Below are positions 8,731-17,846 of a stretch of 64,000 bases of DNA, piece by piece. The stretch is from Candidatus Kapaibacterium sp. GTDB lineage: Bacteria; Bacteroidota; Ignavibacteria; Kapaibacteriales; NICIL-2. The notes below the pieces were generated by a model. That model saw only the letters and a list, made by a program, of their open reading frames with translations, searched no databases and had not been told where the DNA came from. The position numbers were made by a program, and so were the translations under genes. The stretch is taken from the NCBI GenBank assembly GCA_025055755.1, contig JANWWF010000001.1, forward strand, positions 538,670-602,669, in the 5' to 3' direction. Every line of letters starts with the position of its first letter. The stretch's first letter is position 1.

Positions 8731-10080
8731 TCACCGTGCCGAAGAACCATTTACCTGGCGAGCAGTAAATCGCGGCTTGAGTCCCTGCCAGCATTCGTAG
8801 TAGTCTCGCTGCAACGTTGCAGTCTCCATCGCAAACTTGGTTGGGCGAATGACAAATCGCGATTCAAACATGAACGCAAGCGTATTCTGCTGCTTGACAG
8901 GCTTCAACTCAGCTGCTATTGCTTTCTCGTATGTGGCGGCATCCGGACCATGACCGCTCATACAGTTGTGCAGACTCATGCCACCGGGCACAAAGCCCTC
9001 TTCTTTCGCATCATAGACACCCCAGATTAAGCCCATGCACTCGCTCATGAAGTTACGGTGGAACCAGGGAGGACGAAATGTGTCCTCAGCAACCATCCAT
9101 CGATCGGGGAAAATCACAAAGTCGCAGTTTGCTGTTCCGGGAATTTCACTCGGTGCCGTAAGGACGCAGTAAATGCTTGGATCGGGATGGTCGAACGATA
9201 CCGTGTTGATGCACTGGAACTTGGTGAGGTCATACTTGTAGGGCACATAATTTCCATGCCATGCAACAACATTGAGCGGAGAATGATCGATAACCGATGC
9301 CCACAGATGTCCCTGGAACTTCGCAATAACCTCAAATTCGCCCTCGCGGTCTTCATACGCTGCAACAGGAGCAAGGAAGTGCCGGGGATATGCCAAGCCG
9401 TTGGCACCGATTGGTCCTAAATCCGGCAAGCGGAAATATTGCCCATAGTTTTCGCAGATGTAACCCCGTGCTTTTCCATCGGGCAGAACGACGCGAAACT
9501 TGATGCCCCGTGGGATAACCACAATTTCCCCCGGCTGCACTTCCAAGATTCCAAGCTCAGTGTGAACACGGAGAGTCCCTAATTGCGGCACAATGAGCAG
9601 TTCACCATCGGCGTTGTAAAAGAAGCGATCCACCATGTCTGCATTGCAGGCATACATGTGCACTGCAAGACCGCTGTGCATCGAGAGATTCCCGCATCCG
9701 CCGATGGTAACGATCCCCTGCACAAAGTCAGTAGGCTCCTCTGGAATTGGCAAAGGACTCCAGCGCAGTTGATTGGGCGTGGCAGGAACTTCCTCGAAAG
9801 GTGTTGAGCGAATAAGCCCATCGTCAATAAGTTGAAACGGCTTATGCACAACTGACGGACGTATCCGATGCATCCAGGTGCGGCGATTGACCACGCGCGG
9901 TGCAGTAAAGGGGGTGCCACTGATTTGTTCAACGTAGAGTCCATAGGGGACCTTCTGAGGCGAGTTCATCTTGGGATGAATTGCTCCCGGCAGCGCTTCA
10001 CTGATGAACTCATTGCCAAACCCCGACATGTATTGCAAGCCGCGCTCGGTGACCGTCTCTGCAACAACAGGTTGATCCAT
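8731..10080 (-). CDS. hmgA: Homogentisate 1,2-dioxygenase
   Basis: The 449-residue protein matches HmgA throughout: [20 protein letters not shown] at the N-terminus, and an iron-site region with [16 protein letters not shown] and the [11 protein letters not shown] segment. It opens the aromatic ring of homogentisate with O2 to give maleylacetoacetate in tyrosine and phenylalanine breakdown. Length is normal. No other genes of the pathway (fumarylacetoacetase, HPPD, isomerase) are in the window, so it looks like a single-gene unit, with its own terminator downstream and a tRNA gene upstream on the same strand. Confidence 0.96.
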   Translation of the reverse strand: MDQPVVAETVTERGLQYMSGFGNEFISEALPGAIHPKMNSPQKVPYGLYVEQISGTPFTAPRVVNRRTWMHRIRPSVVHKPFQLIDDGLIRSTPFEEVPATPNQLRWSPLPIPEEPTDFVQGIVTIGGCGNLSMHSGLAVHMYACNADMVDRFFYNADGELLIVPQLGTLRVHTELGILEVQPGEIVVIPRGIKFRVVLPDGKARGYICENYGQYFRLPDLGPIGANGLAYPRHFLAPVAAYEDREGEFEVIAKFQGHLWASVIDHSPLNVVAWHGNYVPYKYDLTKFQCINTVSFDHPDPSIYCVLTAPSEIPGTANCDFVIFPDRWMVAEDTFRPPWFHRNFMSECMGLIWGVYDAKEEGFVPGGMSLHNCMSGHGPDAATYEKAIAAELKPVKQQNTLAFMFESRFVIRPTKFAMETATLQRDYYECWQGLKPRFTARQVNGSSAR

Positions 10081-10112
10081 GCAACCACCCAGCGTGGTGA
10101 AACATCCAACGA

Positions 10113-10189
10113 TGGCGCGCCCAGCAGGACTCGAACCTGCGACCCACAGCTTAGAAGGCTGTTGCTCTATCCAGCTGAGCTATGAGCGC
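10113..10189 (-). tRNA. tRNA-Arg (anticodon UCU)
   Basis: The - strand gives a complete cloverleaf: acceptor GCGCTCA paired with TGGGCGC, D-stem GCTC/GAGC, anticodon stem ACAGC/GCTGT with loop CTTCTAA (anticodon TCT) and T-loop TTCGAGT. It decodes AGA and AGG. The 3' CCA is encoded (10115-10113), unlike the second tRNA-Arg in this window. Confidence 0.95.
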
Positions 10190-10198
10190 GGGCGCCAG

Positions 10199-10206
10199 CA
10201 AAAATA
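10199..10206 (-). promoter_or_regulatory. -7 box of tRNA-Arg(UCU) promoter
   Basis: TATTTTTG on the - strand fits TAnnTTTG and ends 9 bases before the tRNA 5' end, the spacing expected for a -7 element. No TTG is seen at -33. Confidence 0.55.
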
Positions 10207-10302
10207 CCGCACCAGTGCGCATTTTTCTTTCCTCCTGCTGCGTCGTCCTCGGAAGGAACAGAATGTTATCTTGCAACCTAAAGTCAAACGACACCAAAAG
10301 TA

Positions 10303-11319
10303 ATGACCTATCGCGTCGCTATTGTCGGAGCTACAGGATTAGTTGGCCGCACATTGCTCGAAATTCTCCACGAGCGTCACTTTCCCGTTGCGGCACTTGA
10401 CCTTTACGCCAGTGCTCGGTCAGCAGGGACAACGTTAGCATGGAAGGACCACGCACTCCCTGTGCAGGAATTGACGCCGAGTGCAGCTAATCGCCACTAT
10501 GACATTGCATTCTTTTCTGCTGGAGCTGCAATCGGGAGAAACTACGCTCCACTTTTTGCAGAACAGGGCACGATCGTCATTGATAACTCCAGCGCCTGGC
10601 GAGCTGATCCGAGTGTGCCGCTTGTGGTGCCCGAAGTCAATGGAGCACGTGCCTTTACACACAAGGGCATTATTGCCAATCCCAATTGTTCAACCATTCA
10701 GTTGGCAGTTGCCCTTGCACCAATTGAGCGGCTCTTTGGTATTGAACGCGTCGTCGTTGCAACGTATCAATCTGTCAGCGGGGCAGGGAATCGAGGGCTT
10801 GAGCAGCTTCGCGCCGAACTGGAAGGAAGGGAACCGGCAGTGCGCATTGCACCACATCCCATTGCCCATAATGCTGTCTTCCACGCTATCGCTGCCGATG
10901 GCTGGAGCGAAGAAGAACGAAAAGTCATGACAGAATTGTGCCGCATTCTGGAACGCCCGGATATTGCAGTGGTTGCAACGTGTGTGCGACTCCCATTTTT
11001 CCGCTCCCATGCTGAGGCAGTGTGGGTTGAGTGCCGCCAGTGTGTTGATATGGAATTCCTTTTGGCTGCATACAAACAGTCACCAGGCGTTGTACTGATG
11101 GAGGAAGACTATCCTACACCCCGCCGTGTAGCTGGTAGTGATGCCGTTTGGATTGGTCGAGTACGACGCGATCCGAGCAATCCTCGGGCAGTAGCCCTGT
11201 GGGTGGTGGCAGACAACATACGGAAAGGTGCAGCGACCAACGCAGTGCAAATTGCTGAGCTTCTTCATGCTGGCGCCTCCCCAACACAGAGTGCGACTTT
11301 TGCAGGAACAGCATCATGA
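10303..11319 (+). CDS. asd: Aspartate-semialdehyde dehydrogenase
   Basis: It converts beta-aspartyl phosphate to aspartate semialdehyde for lysine/DAP, threonine and methionine synthesis. Sequence signs are the NADP-binding start VAIVGATGLVGRTLL, the active-site Cys in NPNCSTIQ near residue 130, and SVSGAGNRG. At 338 residues it has normal length. It is the first gene of a coupled trio; its stop overlaps the manC start (ATGA). Confidence 0.95.
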   Translation: MTYRVAIVGATGLVGRTLLEILHERHFPVAALDLYASARSAGTTLAWKDHALPVQELTPSAANRHYDIAFFSAGAAIGRNYAPLFAEQGTIVIDNSSAWRADPSVPLVVPEVNGARAFTHKGIIANPNCSTIQLAVALAPIERLFGIERVVVATYQSVSGAGNRGLEQLRAELEGREPAVRIAPHPIAHNAVFHAIAADGWSEEERKVMTELCRILERPDIAVVATCVRLPFFRSHAEAVWVECRQCVDMEFLLAAYKQSPGVVLMEEDYPTPRRVAGSDAVWIGRVRRDPSNPRAVALWVVADNIRKGAATNAVQIAELLHAGASPTQSATFAGTAS

Positions 11320-12392
11320 GCCGCTATGCAATCATCATGGCAGGAGGCAGTGGAGAACGCTTTTTCCCTCTTAGCCGCCGCCATCGTCCTAAGCAACTTC
11401 TCCCACTGCTCGGTGAAGGAAAAACTCTACTTGAGCATGCCGTCGAGCGCTGCTGCATGGTCGTTCCCGCCTCGAACGTGATGATCATCACCAGCACTCA
11501 TCTTCAAGAGCCGATTTGTGAGCTTCTTCGCACCATCATCCCGCCAACCAACATCATCGCCGAACCAGCCAAGAGAAATACTGCCGGTTGCCTGACGCTT
11601 GGCGCTGCAGTTATCGGTATGCGTGACCCATCAGCGACAATTGCGGCGGTACCAGCAGACCACTACGTTGGTGACAATGCGGCATTCGGGGCAGCGTTGG
11701 AACGTGCCTTTGCTTATGCCGAAACCCATGATGCCATCGTGACATTTGGCATCCCTCCTACTCGCCCAGAGACAGGTTACGGATACATTGAAATAGGCAC
11801 TGCCGAGGCAGACGGCTTCTACCGTGTTGCCTCCTTTCGCGAAAAGCCTGACCGTGTAGCAGCAGAGCAATACGTTGCAGGGGGAAATTTTCTCTGGAAT
11901 AGTGGCATGTTCATCTATCGCCTCGATGTATTTGAGCAAGAGCTATGCATCCATGCTCCTTCGTATGGCAACGCTATTGCTCCGCTACGCAATGCCTTTG
12001 CCCGCAATGATGTCGAAGAACTATCAGCGGTCTTTGGTCAGCTGCCGAACATCTCGATTGACTACGCGCTCATGGAGCGAACATCGGCAATCGCCGTGCT
12101 CAAAGCAGAATTTCCATGGGATGATCTTGGTTCATGGGATGCACTTCGGCGTCTTGTCACGACTGACTCTGAGGGAAATGTCTGCTTGGGACGTACTCTG
12201 CTGCTGGATTCGCGGAATGCTACATGCGCCAACTACGCTACCAAGCCAGTGCTTCTTTGTGCTTTGGGCATTGAAAATATCGTCGCCGTTGTCACCGACG
12301 ATGTAGTCCTGCTTTGCCGTGAAGACAACGTGCAGCAAGTACGGCGCATTGTCGAATATCTTGCCAGTCATGGCATGGAGCAGTGGTTATGA
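11316..12392 (+). CDS. manC: Mannose-1-phosphate guanylyltransferase
   Basis: The 358-residue protein begins with the nucleotidyltransferase signature MAGGSGERFFPLSR...RPKQLLPLLG and contains FREKPDR and the WNSGMFIYRLD segment typical of GDP-mannose pyrophosphorylases. It makes GDP-mannose from mannose-1-phosphate and GTP, feeding glycan synthesis. There is no C-terminal phosphomannose isomerase domain, so it is the short monofunctional form. It is coupled by ATGA overlaps to asd upstream and hutI downstream. Confidence 0.93.
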   Translation: MSRYAIIMAGGSGERFFPLSRRHRPKQLLPLLGEGKTLLEHAVERCCMVVPASNVMIITSTHLQEPICELLRTIIPPTNIIAEPAKRNTAGCLTLGAAVIGMRDPSATIAAVPADHYVGDNAAFGAALERAFAYAETHDAIVTFGIPPTRPETGYGYIEIGTAEADGFYRVASFREKPDRVAAEQYVAGGNFLWNSGMFIYRLDVFEQELCIHAPSYGNAIAPLRNAFARNDVEELSAVFGQLPNISIDYALMERTSAIAVLKAEFPWDDLGSWDALRRLVTTDSEGNVCLGRTLLLDSRNATCANYATKPVLLCALGIENIVAVVTDDVVLLCREDNVQQVRRIVEYLASHGMEQWL

Positions 12393-13651
12393 TACTGCTG
12401 ACGAACATTTCGGAGCTTGTTACTGTTCGATCGCCAATCGCGGGACGAAAGCCTGGCAGCCAGATGAACGATCTGGGGATCATCCGCGATGCTGCTATGC
12501 TCATTGAAGAGCGCGTGATCTGGATTGGCACACGGCACGAGGCAGAAAAAGTGATAGGCTCAACCCCTATCCCTCAGTATGACTGCCGTGGGCAGGCAGT
12601 ATTGCCTGGATTTGTGGACTCACATACACACATCGTGTTCGCAGGGGATCGCTCCAACGAATATGCTGAGCGTATCCGGGGAAAAAGCTACCAGGAAATT
12701 GCAGCGCAAGGTGGTGGCATTATGGCGACGGTTCGCGCAACACGAGCAGCAAGTGAAGAGGAGCTTTACCACAGCGCGCAAGAACGAATTCTGTCTGCCC
12801 TCCGCCATGGCACTACAACACTCGAGATCAAATCCGGTTATGGCCTCGATGCAGAAAGCGAGCTGAAAATGCTCCACGTTATCGATCGGCTCCGGCGGTC
12901 GTTACCGGTGCGCATTGTTGCTACATTTCTCGGTGCACATGCTATACCTCCAGAATTTGCCGATCAGCGTGACCAATACATCGAGTTACTCACCAAAGAG
13001 CTCATCCCGCATATTTCGCGGCAGAAATTGGCAACTTTTTGCGATGTTTTTGCCGATGTCGGCTACTTTACCACCACAGAAGCACAGCGGATTCTGGAAG
13101 CAGCTCTTGAGTGGGGTCTTGTACCCAAGCTCCACGCAGATGAATTCGTTGATGTTGGTGCTGCACAGCTTGCAATCGCTGTGGGAGCTGCCAGTGCTGA
13201 TCACCTGCTGCATATCAATCCAGCGACAGTCGAAGAATTTGCTCGATGGCGCACCGTTGCTACGCTGCTGCCGGGCACTGCATATACGCTTCGGCTCCCC
13301 ATGCCACCGGCTCGCACACTCATCGAGGCAGGAGCAACTGTTGCCATCGCTACTGACTGCAATCCAGGTTCGTGCTATTGCGAGAACATGCAGATGGTGA
13401 TTTCGCTGGCAACTCAACTGTGTGGAATGACAGTTGAAGAAGCAATCACCGCAGCAACACTGCATGGCGCCGCTGCTCTTCTACGGGAAACCGAGGTCGG
13501 CAGTCTGCAAGTGGGAAAGTACGCAGACTTCATCGTTCTCGACTCACCCTCGTACTTAGATCTTGCCTACCATTTTGGCACAAACCGCGTTGCAGAAGTA
13601 TGGATTGGAGGAAAGCAAGTGCTAACGAATTCCGCGCTTCAATCGTTATGA
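12389..13651 (+). CDS. hutI: Imidazolonepropionase
   Basis: This amidohydrolase of histidine degradation hydrolyses imidazolone-5-propionate to formiminoglutamate. Visible metal and active-site motifs are FVDSHTHIVFAGDR, LEIKSGYGLD, KLHADEF and ATDCNPGSCYCENM. I start at the ATG at 12389, which overlaps the manC stop as ATGA; a GTG at 12383 is also in frame. The product has 420 residues, the usual size. No hutH, hutU or hutG is present, so its place behind asd and manC is unusual for a catabolic gene. Confidence 0.95.
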   Translation: MILLTNISELVTVRSPIAGRKPGSQMNDLGIIRDAAMLIEERVIWIGTRHEAEKVIGSTPIPQYDCRGQAVLPGFVDSHTHIVFAGDRSNEYAERIRGKSYQEIAAQGGGIMATVRATRAASEEELYHSAQERILSALRHGTTTLEIKSGYGLDAESELKMLHVIDRLRRSLPVRIVATFLGAHAIPPEFADQRDQYIELLTKELIPHISRQKLATFCDVFADVGYFTTTEAQRILEAALEWGLVPKLHADEFVDVGAAQLAIAVGAASADHLLHINPATVEEFARWRTVATLLPGTAYTLRLPMPPARTLIEAGATVAIATDCNPGSCYCENMQMVISLATQLCGMTVEEAITAATLHGAAALLRETEVGSLQVGKYADFIVLDSPSYLDLAYHFGTNRVAEVWIGGKQVLTNSALQSL

Positions 13652-13690
13652 ATCGCGGACAGTAGTGGTAAAATTGGCCAGATAATTTCT

Positions 13691-13957
13691 ATGGCACAGC
13701 GCGAGATTCCTCATTACCACGAGTTTGTAGCTAAAGACCAGCGCCCGAGTGTTGGGCACACATACCGCTGGTATCTCGGTGGAGACTACGTGTACACAGC
13801 ACGCGTTGTTGAATTTCGCGGTGGCTGCTGGGCACGAGTGCAAGTCATCGAATCAGCACCTCAGCACACTTCAGTGTACACACCTGGTGCAGAATTCGAG
13901 ATCAAAATCGCCCATTACCGCTACGAAGCAGTACCAGAGCGTTCCTCTTCCGCATAG
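13691..13957 (+). CDS. Small unknown protein (88 aa)
   Basis: I do not recognise this protein. It starts 39 bases after hutI on the same strand, does not overlap any other gene, and has a balanced composition rich in aromatic residues (HTYRWYLGGDYVYTARVVEF), suggesting a small beta-rich soluble domain. No signal peptide, membrane segment or cysteine motif is seen apart from a single Cys. The start ATG follows TAATTTCT with no Shine-Dalgarno sequence, as elsewhere in the window. It probably belongs to the tail of the asd-manC-hutI unit. Confidence 0.6.
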   Translation: MAQREIPHYHEFVAKDQRPSVGHTYRWYLGGDYVYTARVVEFRGGCWARVQVIESAPQHTSVYTPGAEFEIKIAHYRYEAVPERSSSA

Positions 13958-14051
13958 GTCCCTCGTGCGAGAAGCTGAGTACGTCTTTTCCCCTCTCCAC
14001 AGCAGGCGACCCAGCATTGAGAGGAGGGAGAAATCACGCACTTTTTGTTTG

Positions 14052-14125
14052 TGGCCCCGAGAGGACTCGAACCTCCGACACCAGGTTTAGGAAACCTGTG
14101 TTCTATCCAGCTGAACTACGGGGCC
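14052..14125 (-). tRNA. tRNA-Arg (anticodon CCU)
   Basis: The cloverleaf is acceptor GGCCCCG/CGGGGCC, D-stem GTTC/GAAC, anticodon stem CAGGT/ACCTG with loop TTCCTAA (anticodon CCT) and T-stem GGAGG/CCTCT. It decodes AGG. CCA is not encoded. Its 5' end lies one base after the ybeY stop codon on the same strand, so it is probably cut from the ybeY message. Confidence 0.95.
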
Positions 14126-14126
14126 C

Positions 14127-14642
14127 TCATCGAGCATAACTGCTACGACGCTTATCAGACGTATCTGTACAGCGTTTCGTAAGACGTGCCACGTATGACT
14201 CTTGAAGACTATGCATTAGAGCTTGCTCAGCATCAGTTTGGTCATCGTAGCCGACTAAGTGGAGCACTCCATGCACAGCAAGCCGCACCAGCTCGTTTTG
14301 AAGGGAAACACCATACTCTGCTGCCTGCCGCCGAGCCGTGTCCACACTAATATAGAGCTCTCCCATCAACGGAGCATGGGAAAGAGGAAAGCTGATTACA
14401 TCGGTTGCCCAATCATGCTGCAAATACTCCGCATTGATATGGCGGATAAATGCATCGTCGCAAAGAACTACGCTTATTTCCGCTGTAGGAACACTTTCTC
14501 CCTCGAGTACAGCGGTAATTGCTCGCTGGAGAAAACGTCGGGGCAAGCGTCGAGCAGGATGTACAACCTCGACAGTGATATGGTGTCCTGGCAAAACCAC
14601 TTCTGACGGAAGAACAAAATCTCGGTTACCGGTCATTGGCAT
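14127..14642 (-). CDS. ybeY: Endoribonuclease YbeY, 16S rRNA maturation factor
   Basis: YbeY is a zinc-dependent RNase acting in 16S rRNA 3' processing and ribosome quality control. The core motif HGVLHLVGYDD lies near residue 130; the third metal ligand, His in Proteobacteria, is Asp here, a known Bacteroidota variant. NAEYLQHDWATDVISFP is the other family block. The reading frame extends upstream to 14861, but that part overlaps another gene and is unlike YbeY. I start at the ATG at 14642 (MPMTGNRDF), with MTGN two codons later equally possible. The start overlaps the upstream gene by 17 bases. Confidence 0.9.
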   Translation of the reverse strand: MPMTGNRDFVLPSEVVLPGHHITVEVVHPARRLPRRFLQRAITAVLEGESVPTAEISVVLCDDAFIRHINAEYLQHDWATDVISFPLSHAPLMGELYISVDTARRQAAEYGVSLQNELVRLAVHGVLHLVGYDDQTDAEQALMHSLQESYVARLTKRCTDTSDKRRSSYAR

Positions 14643-15126
14643 CCACGAGCAAGCGGTGTTCCGCCAGAGCAAGTTGCATGACTGACAACAGGAGCGCTGG
14701 ATCGAGCGCGTCAATGGGTACTCGCAGCAGCTCCAGCGGGACGTCTGCATAAAGGGTGCAGGTACGCCCTGCACTAATGAGCATGCACGAGGCACGGTCT
14801 GCATTTCGGGCAATGAACAACACTTCATCAGGTTCAATGACCATGTAGTCGGTACAACCAAACAGCTGGTAATATCCCTGTCGTGATTGCACAGTGATAA
14901 GAGCTATCTCCCCTGCTGGCGTAGCAATGCGTGGATAGATTGTCACAAGTTGCTCCAGTGCACCGCTACTGGCACGCTGCTCAATGCTCCACCCGTTGTG
15001 TTCTGCAACAGTAGCACCACGCAGCGTCGCTGCAATCTGCCGAATGTCCTCAGAACTAAACGTGCACACCATTGGTGATTTAGCAAACGCATGCTTTAGC
15101 GCACAAAAGTACAGCATCTGAAGCAC
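14626..15126 (-). CDS. Unknown protein in the ksgA-ybeY operon
   Basis: I do not recognise this protein of up to 166 residues. It sits tightly between yjbQ (stop one base upstream) and ybeY (17-base overlap), which supports a real gene. The GTG at 15126, an ATG at 15117 and an ATG at 15072 (MVCTFSSEDIRQIA) are possible starts; the last gives the most ordinary-looking N-terminus. The sequence is a mix of short beta strands and helices, with a beta-rich centre (ITVQSRQGYYQLFGCTDYMV) and an Ala/Leu-rich C-terminal helix. No signal peptide or catalytic motif is visible. Confidence 0.65.
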   Translation of the reverse strand: MLQMLYFCALKHAFAKSPMVCTFSSEDIRQIAATLRGATVAEHNGWSIEQRASSGALEQLVTIYPRIATPAGEIALITVQSRQGYYQLFGCTDYMVIEPDEVLFIARNADRASCMLISAGRTCTLYADVPLELLRVPIDALDPALLLSVMQLALAEHRLLVDANDR

Positions 15127-15546
15127 TCATTCGCCGATGATTTTTACCAGGACACGCTTTGGTCTACGCCCATCAAACTCCCCGTAGAAGATTTGCTCCC
15201 ATGGACCAAAATCCAACTTTCCATTAGTGACCGCGATGACGACTCCTCGCCCCATGATTTCTCGTTTGAGGTGGGCATCAGCATTGTCCTCACCGGTGTC
15301 GTTATGGCGGTACTGATGATGGGGATTCTCTGGTGCTAAGCGTTCGAGCCAACGTTCAAAGTCTTCGTGCAGGCCTGGCTCATCATCGTTGATGAACACG
15401 CTCGCCGTAATGTGCATTGCATTGCACAGGAGCAATCCTTCTCGAATACCACTTTCCCGGAGGCATTCCTCTACCAAAGGCGTGATGTTAACAAACGCAC
15501 GCCGACTGGGGATATTGAACCACAACTCCTTGCGATAGCTTTTCAT
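15127..15546 (-). CDS. YjbQ/UPF0047 family protein
   Basis: The 139-residue protein matches the YjbQ (UPF0047) family, some members of which have thiamine-phosphate synthase activity. Signs are [35 protein letters not shown], the [20 protein letters not shown] block with conserved His and Asp, and the C-terminal [13 protein letters not shown]. Length is normal. Its physiological role is not settled. Start and stop overlap its neighbours in ATGA fashion. Confidence 0.88.
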   Translation of the reverse strand: MKSYRKELWFNIPSRRAFVNITPLVEECLRESGIREGLLLCNAMHITASVFINDDEPGLHEDFERWLERLAPENPHHQYRHNDTGEDNADAHLKREIMGRGVVIAVTNGKLDFGPWEQIFYGEFDGRRPKRVLVKIIGE

Positions 15547-16523
15547 TGAATCATCCGATCAGGTGCTGCAATTCCGCGAAAGACGAGGAACTTGTACACG
15601 CGTGGCTCCAGCCAGAGCATCGCAAATGCAAAAATGGCGCCAGCAATTAAATCAACCACGTAGTGATAGCGCAAGTACACCGTTGCAACAATCAAGCTGG
15701 CACCAATCACTGTCACGGGCATTCGCAATGGACTTCGACATCGCCACGCGAGAATAATCGTTAGCAGTGTCATCATAGTGTGACCGCTTGGGAAGCAGTC
15801 ACGATTGACCACACGTTCGGGGAATGGCTCGCCCGGCTCAATGCCGCCTCCCTCGTTGACTAAAGCACGCAAATACGGCGTTAGCCATACCCCTGGAAGC
15901 TCGCGGTCCAATTGGTGAAAGTCATGCAGGGTAAATCGCGGTCCAATCGCGGGTAGTGCAAAGTAGGCAAGGTACGACACATAAAACCCAAACACAATCA
16001 TCCTTCCAAAGCGGAGCATTGTCACAGTGCGGCGCTGGGCAAAAAAGCTCAGAGCGACAGCAATGGGAAGCAGGTAAAACGACACATAACACACTTGCAA
16101 GTACTCCGTTATCCACGGATTGGCAAACTGCGCAAACCAAACCGTTGGATCGACACCAAAGAGCATACGATCCAGCTTGATGAGTAACCAGTCGTAATCG
16201 CGCTGATGGAGGGCAGGGACAAGGAGCTGACTTTGCTGGTACATCGGATAGACCATCGGGATCACATAAAAAAAGCGCAGCAGTCGCACACCCCGATGCT
16301 CTGTTGCCATGTTCAGCCATGCAATTGCAACAATCGCAATCGCAAAGAGAAAATTCGTTACCAGTATCATTGTTGCCTTTGGCACTCGCGGATAGAAAAG
16401 CAAGGCAAGCGTAGAGTAAATCGCCATAATCGCCAGCGTGTACCAATCAAGCGCAGTTAGCACGCCCACTATTCGCAATTCTTCCTGGCCTAACCGCTGG
16501 CGCAGGGTTGCAATCCGATTCAT
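15543..16523 (-). CDS. PAP2-family membrane phosphatase/phosphotransferase
   Basis: The protein has about 326 residues and six or more hydrophobic helices. The PAP2 catalytic blocks are visible late in the sequence: [14 protein letters not shown] (about residue 245) and [13 protein letters not shown] (about 285), giving the conserved His residues and Asp. This topology resembles the inositolphosphotransferase-like branch with an N-terminal helix bundle. The lipid or undecaprenyl phosphate substrate is unknown. I chose the ATG at 16523, which overlaps the ksgA stop codon as ATGA, rather than the longer ORF start at 16562. Confidence 0.85.
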   Translation of the reverse strand: MNRIATLRQRLGQEELRIVGVLTALDWYTLAIMAIYSTLALLFYPRVPKATMILVTNFLFAIAIVAIAWLNMATEHRGVRLLRFFYVIPMVYPMYQQSQLLVPALHQRDYDWLLIKLDRMLFGVDPTVWFAQFANPWITEYLQVCYVSFYLLPIAVALSFFAQRRTVTMLRFGRMIVFGFYVSYLAYFALPAIGPRFTLHDFHQLDRELPGVWLTPYLRALVNEGGGIEPGEPFPERVVNRDCFPSGHTMMTLLTIILAWRCRSPLRMPVTVIGASLIVATVYLRYHYVVDLIAGAIFAFAMLWLEPRVYKFLVFRGIAAPDRMIQ

Positions 16524-17332
16524 TGGCGTTGTGCAAGAGTATCCAAAAATGAAGCAAGCCACTGAAACTGCTGAGGACTCACCTGCTCGGCTCGACAGTG
16601 CATCAAAGGTAACTGTTCAAGCATAGGTGGAAAGGCTCCCACTAAAGACTGAACATACCGCTCTAATGCATTGCGCAACTTTTTACGTCGCTGCTGAAAG
16701 GCTGCCTTCACAAGCTGCATGGTACGCCTGTTTGCATCACTACGGAGAGACACACCGTTACTGTCGATCGCAACAACCGACGAGGTAACCTCGGGGCGCG
16801 GATGGAACGCCGACGGGGAAACGTCAAAGAGAACCTGCGCTCGCTGCGCAACCAACGCAGTGGCAACCGATAAAATGCCGTAAGTCTTCGACCCTGGTTG
16901 CGCCACAATCCTTGCTGCTACCTCTTTTTGCACCATCAGCACAATGCGGCAAATACGGTCAGTACGTTCGTAGAGCCAAAACAAAATTGGTCCCGTCAAA
17001 TGGTAGGGTATGTTGCCCACCGCAATCAGTCTACTTCCATCAGAAATGTCCAGCTGATCAAGTTCCAGAGAGCGAATATCTCCTTCGACAATGCGAAGAT
17101 GAGTCACAGAGCCAAGCTCATCGCGCAAAACAGAAACTGCGCGATGGTCTATTTCAACAGCGATTACTTGGCGTGCCGGCATAGTAACAAGATGGCGCGT
17201 CAATGCGCCTGTCCCTGCACCTATCTCGAGCACTGTATCCTGCTGCCCTGCATTGAGTGCTTGGGCAATGCGGTGGGCAATCGCAGAATTCCGTAGAAAG
17301 TGTTGGCTCAGGCGACGGCGCGGGCTAATCAT
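16520..17332 (-). CDS. rsmA: 16S rRNA dimethyladenosine transferase
   Basis: KsgA/RsmA dimethylates two adjacent adenines near the 3' end of 16S rRNA. Evidence: RLSQHFLRNSAIAHRIA at the start, SAM-binding VLEIGAGTGALTRHL near residue 35, the catalytic NIPYHLTGPI block (NxPY), and FHPRPEVTSSVV. I start at the ATG at 17332; an ATG at 17353 and a TTG at 17359 are in frame. The start overlaps the stop of the HIT gene by 8 bases. Two operon neighbours, YbeY and this protein, both act in 16S maturation. Confidence 0.94.
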   Translation of the reverse strand: MISPRRRLSQHFLRNSAIAHRIAQALNAGQQDTVLEIGAGTGALTRHLVTMPARQVIAVEIDHRAVSVLRDELGSVTHLRIVEGDIRSLELDQLDISDGSRLIAVGNIPYHLTGPILFWLYERTDRICRIVLMVQKEVAARIVAQPGSKTYGILSVATALVAQRAQVLFDVSPSAFHPRPEVTSSVVAIDSNGVSLRSDANRRTMQLVKAAFQQRRKKLRNALERYVQSLVGAFPPMLEQLPLMHCRAEQVSPQQFQWLASFLDTLAQRQ

Positions 17333-17846
17333 CGCGCGAGCGTGCAGTTGCATCGGCAAAGGCGCGGGAAAGTTTTCGTTGTTCGTTGGAGAGAAATTCA
17401 GAAATCACTTTAACCTCGGCAAGGACAGGCATAAAATTGGTGTCTCCATTCCATCGGGGCACCACATGCACATGGACATGATCAGGAAGTCCTGCTCCCG
17501 CGGTACGTCCCAGGTTAGTACCCACGTTGAAGCCATGCGGAGCATGAGTGGTACGGAGTACGCGGAGTGATAGCTGCACCAGCTCGATGAGAGCATGAGC
17601 CTCGTAATCTGCAAGCTCCACCAAATCTCCCACATGTCGGTATGGCGCTATCAGCAAATGACCACTGTTGTAGGGGAAGCGATTCATGATAACAAACCCC
17701 AACTCACCACGGTAGACAACGAGGTTCTCACTATCACACTCTGGCGGCGCCTGTGCTGCAGCACAAAGAAAGCAGCTTCCATCTGCCTTTTCTTGGGAAA
17801 GCGATTGAATGTACTGCGATCGCCATGGGGACCAAAGTTGGTTCAT
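17325..17846 (-). CDS. HIT-domain nucleotide phosphorylase/hydrolase
   Basis: This 173-residue HIT protein begins MNQLWSPWRSQYI and has a CFLC motif near residue 26 that can bind zinc. The histidine triad is HVHVHVVPRW near residue 122. This combination fits the bacterial Ap4A phosphorylase/hydrolase-like branch, acting on dinucleoside polyphosphates in the cytoplasm. Its start codon shares one base with the stop of the upstream gene (TAATG), so translation is likely coupled. Confidence 0.9.
   Translation of the reverse strand: MNQLWSPWRSQYIQSLSQEKADGSCFLCAAAQAPPECDSENLVVYRGELGFVIMNRFPYNSGHLLIAPYRHVGDLVELADYEAHALIELVQLSLRVLRTTHAPHGFNVGTNLGRTAGAGLPDHVHVHVVPRWNGDTNFMPVLAEVKVISEFLSNEQRKLSRAFADATARSRDD

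Noticed and set aside
13958-14051. Possible hairpin CCTCTC/GAGAGG after the 88-aa gene
   Set aside because: The stem is 6 bp with a 24-base loop and no adjacent U-tract.
14643-14861. Upstream extension of the ybeY frame
   Set aside because: It lies wholly inside the preceding gene on the same strand in another frame, is Cys-rich and unlike YbeY.
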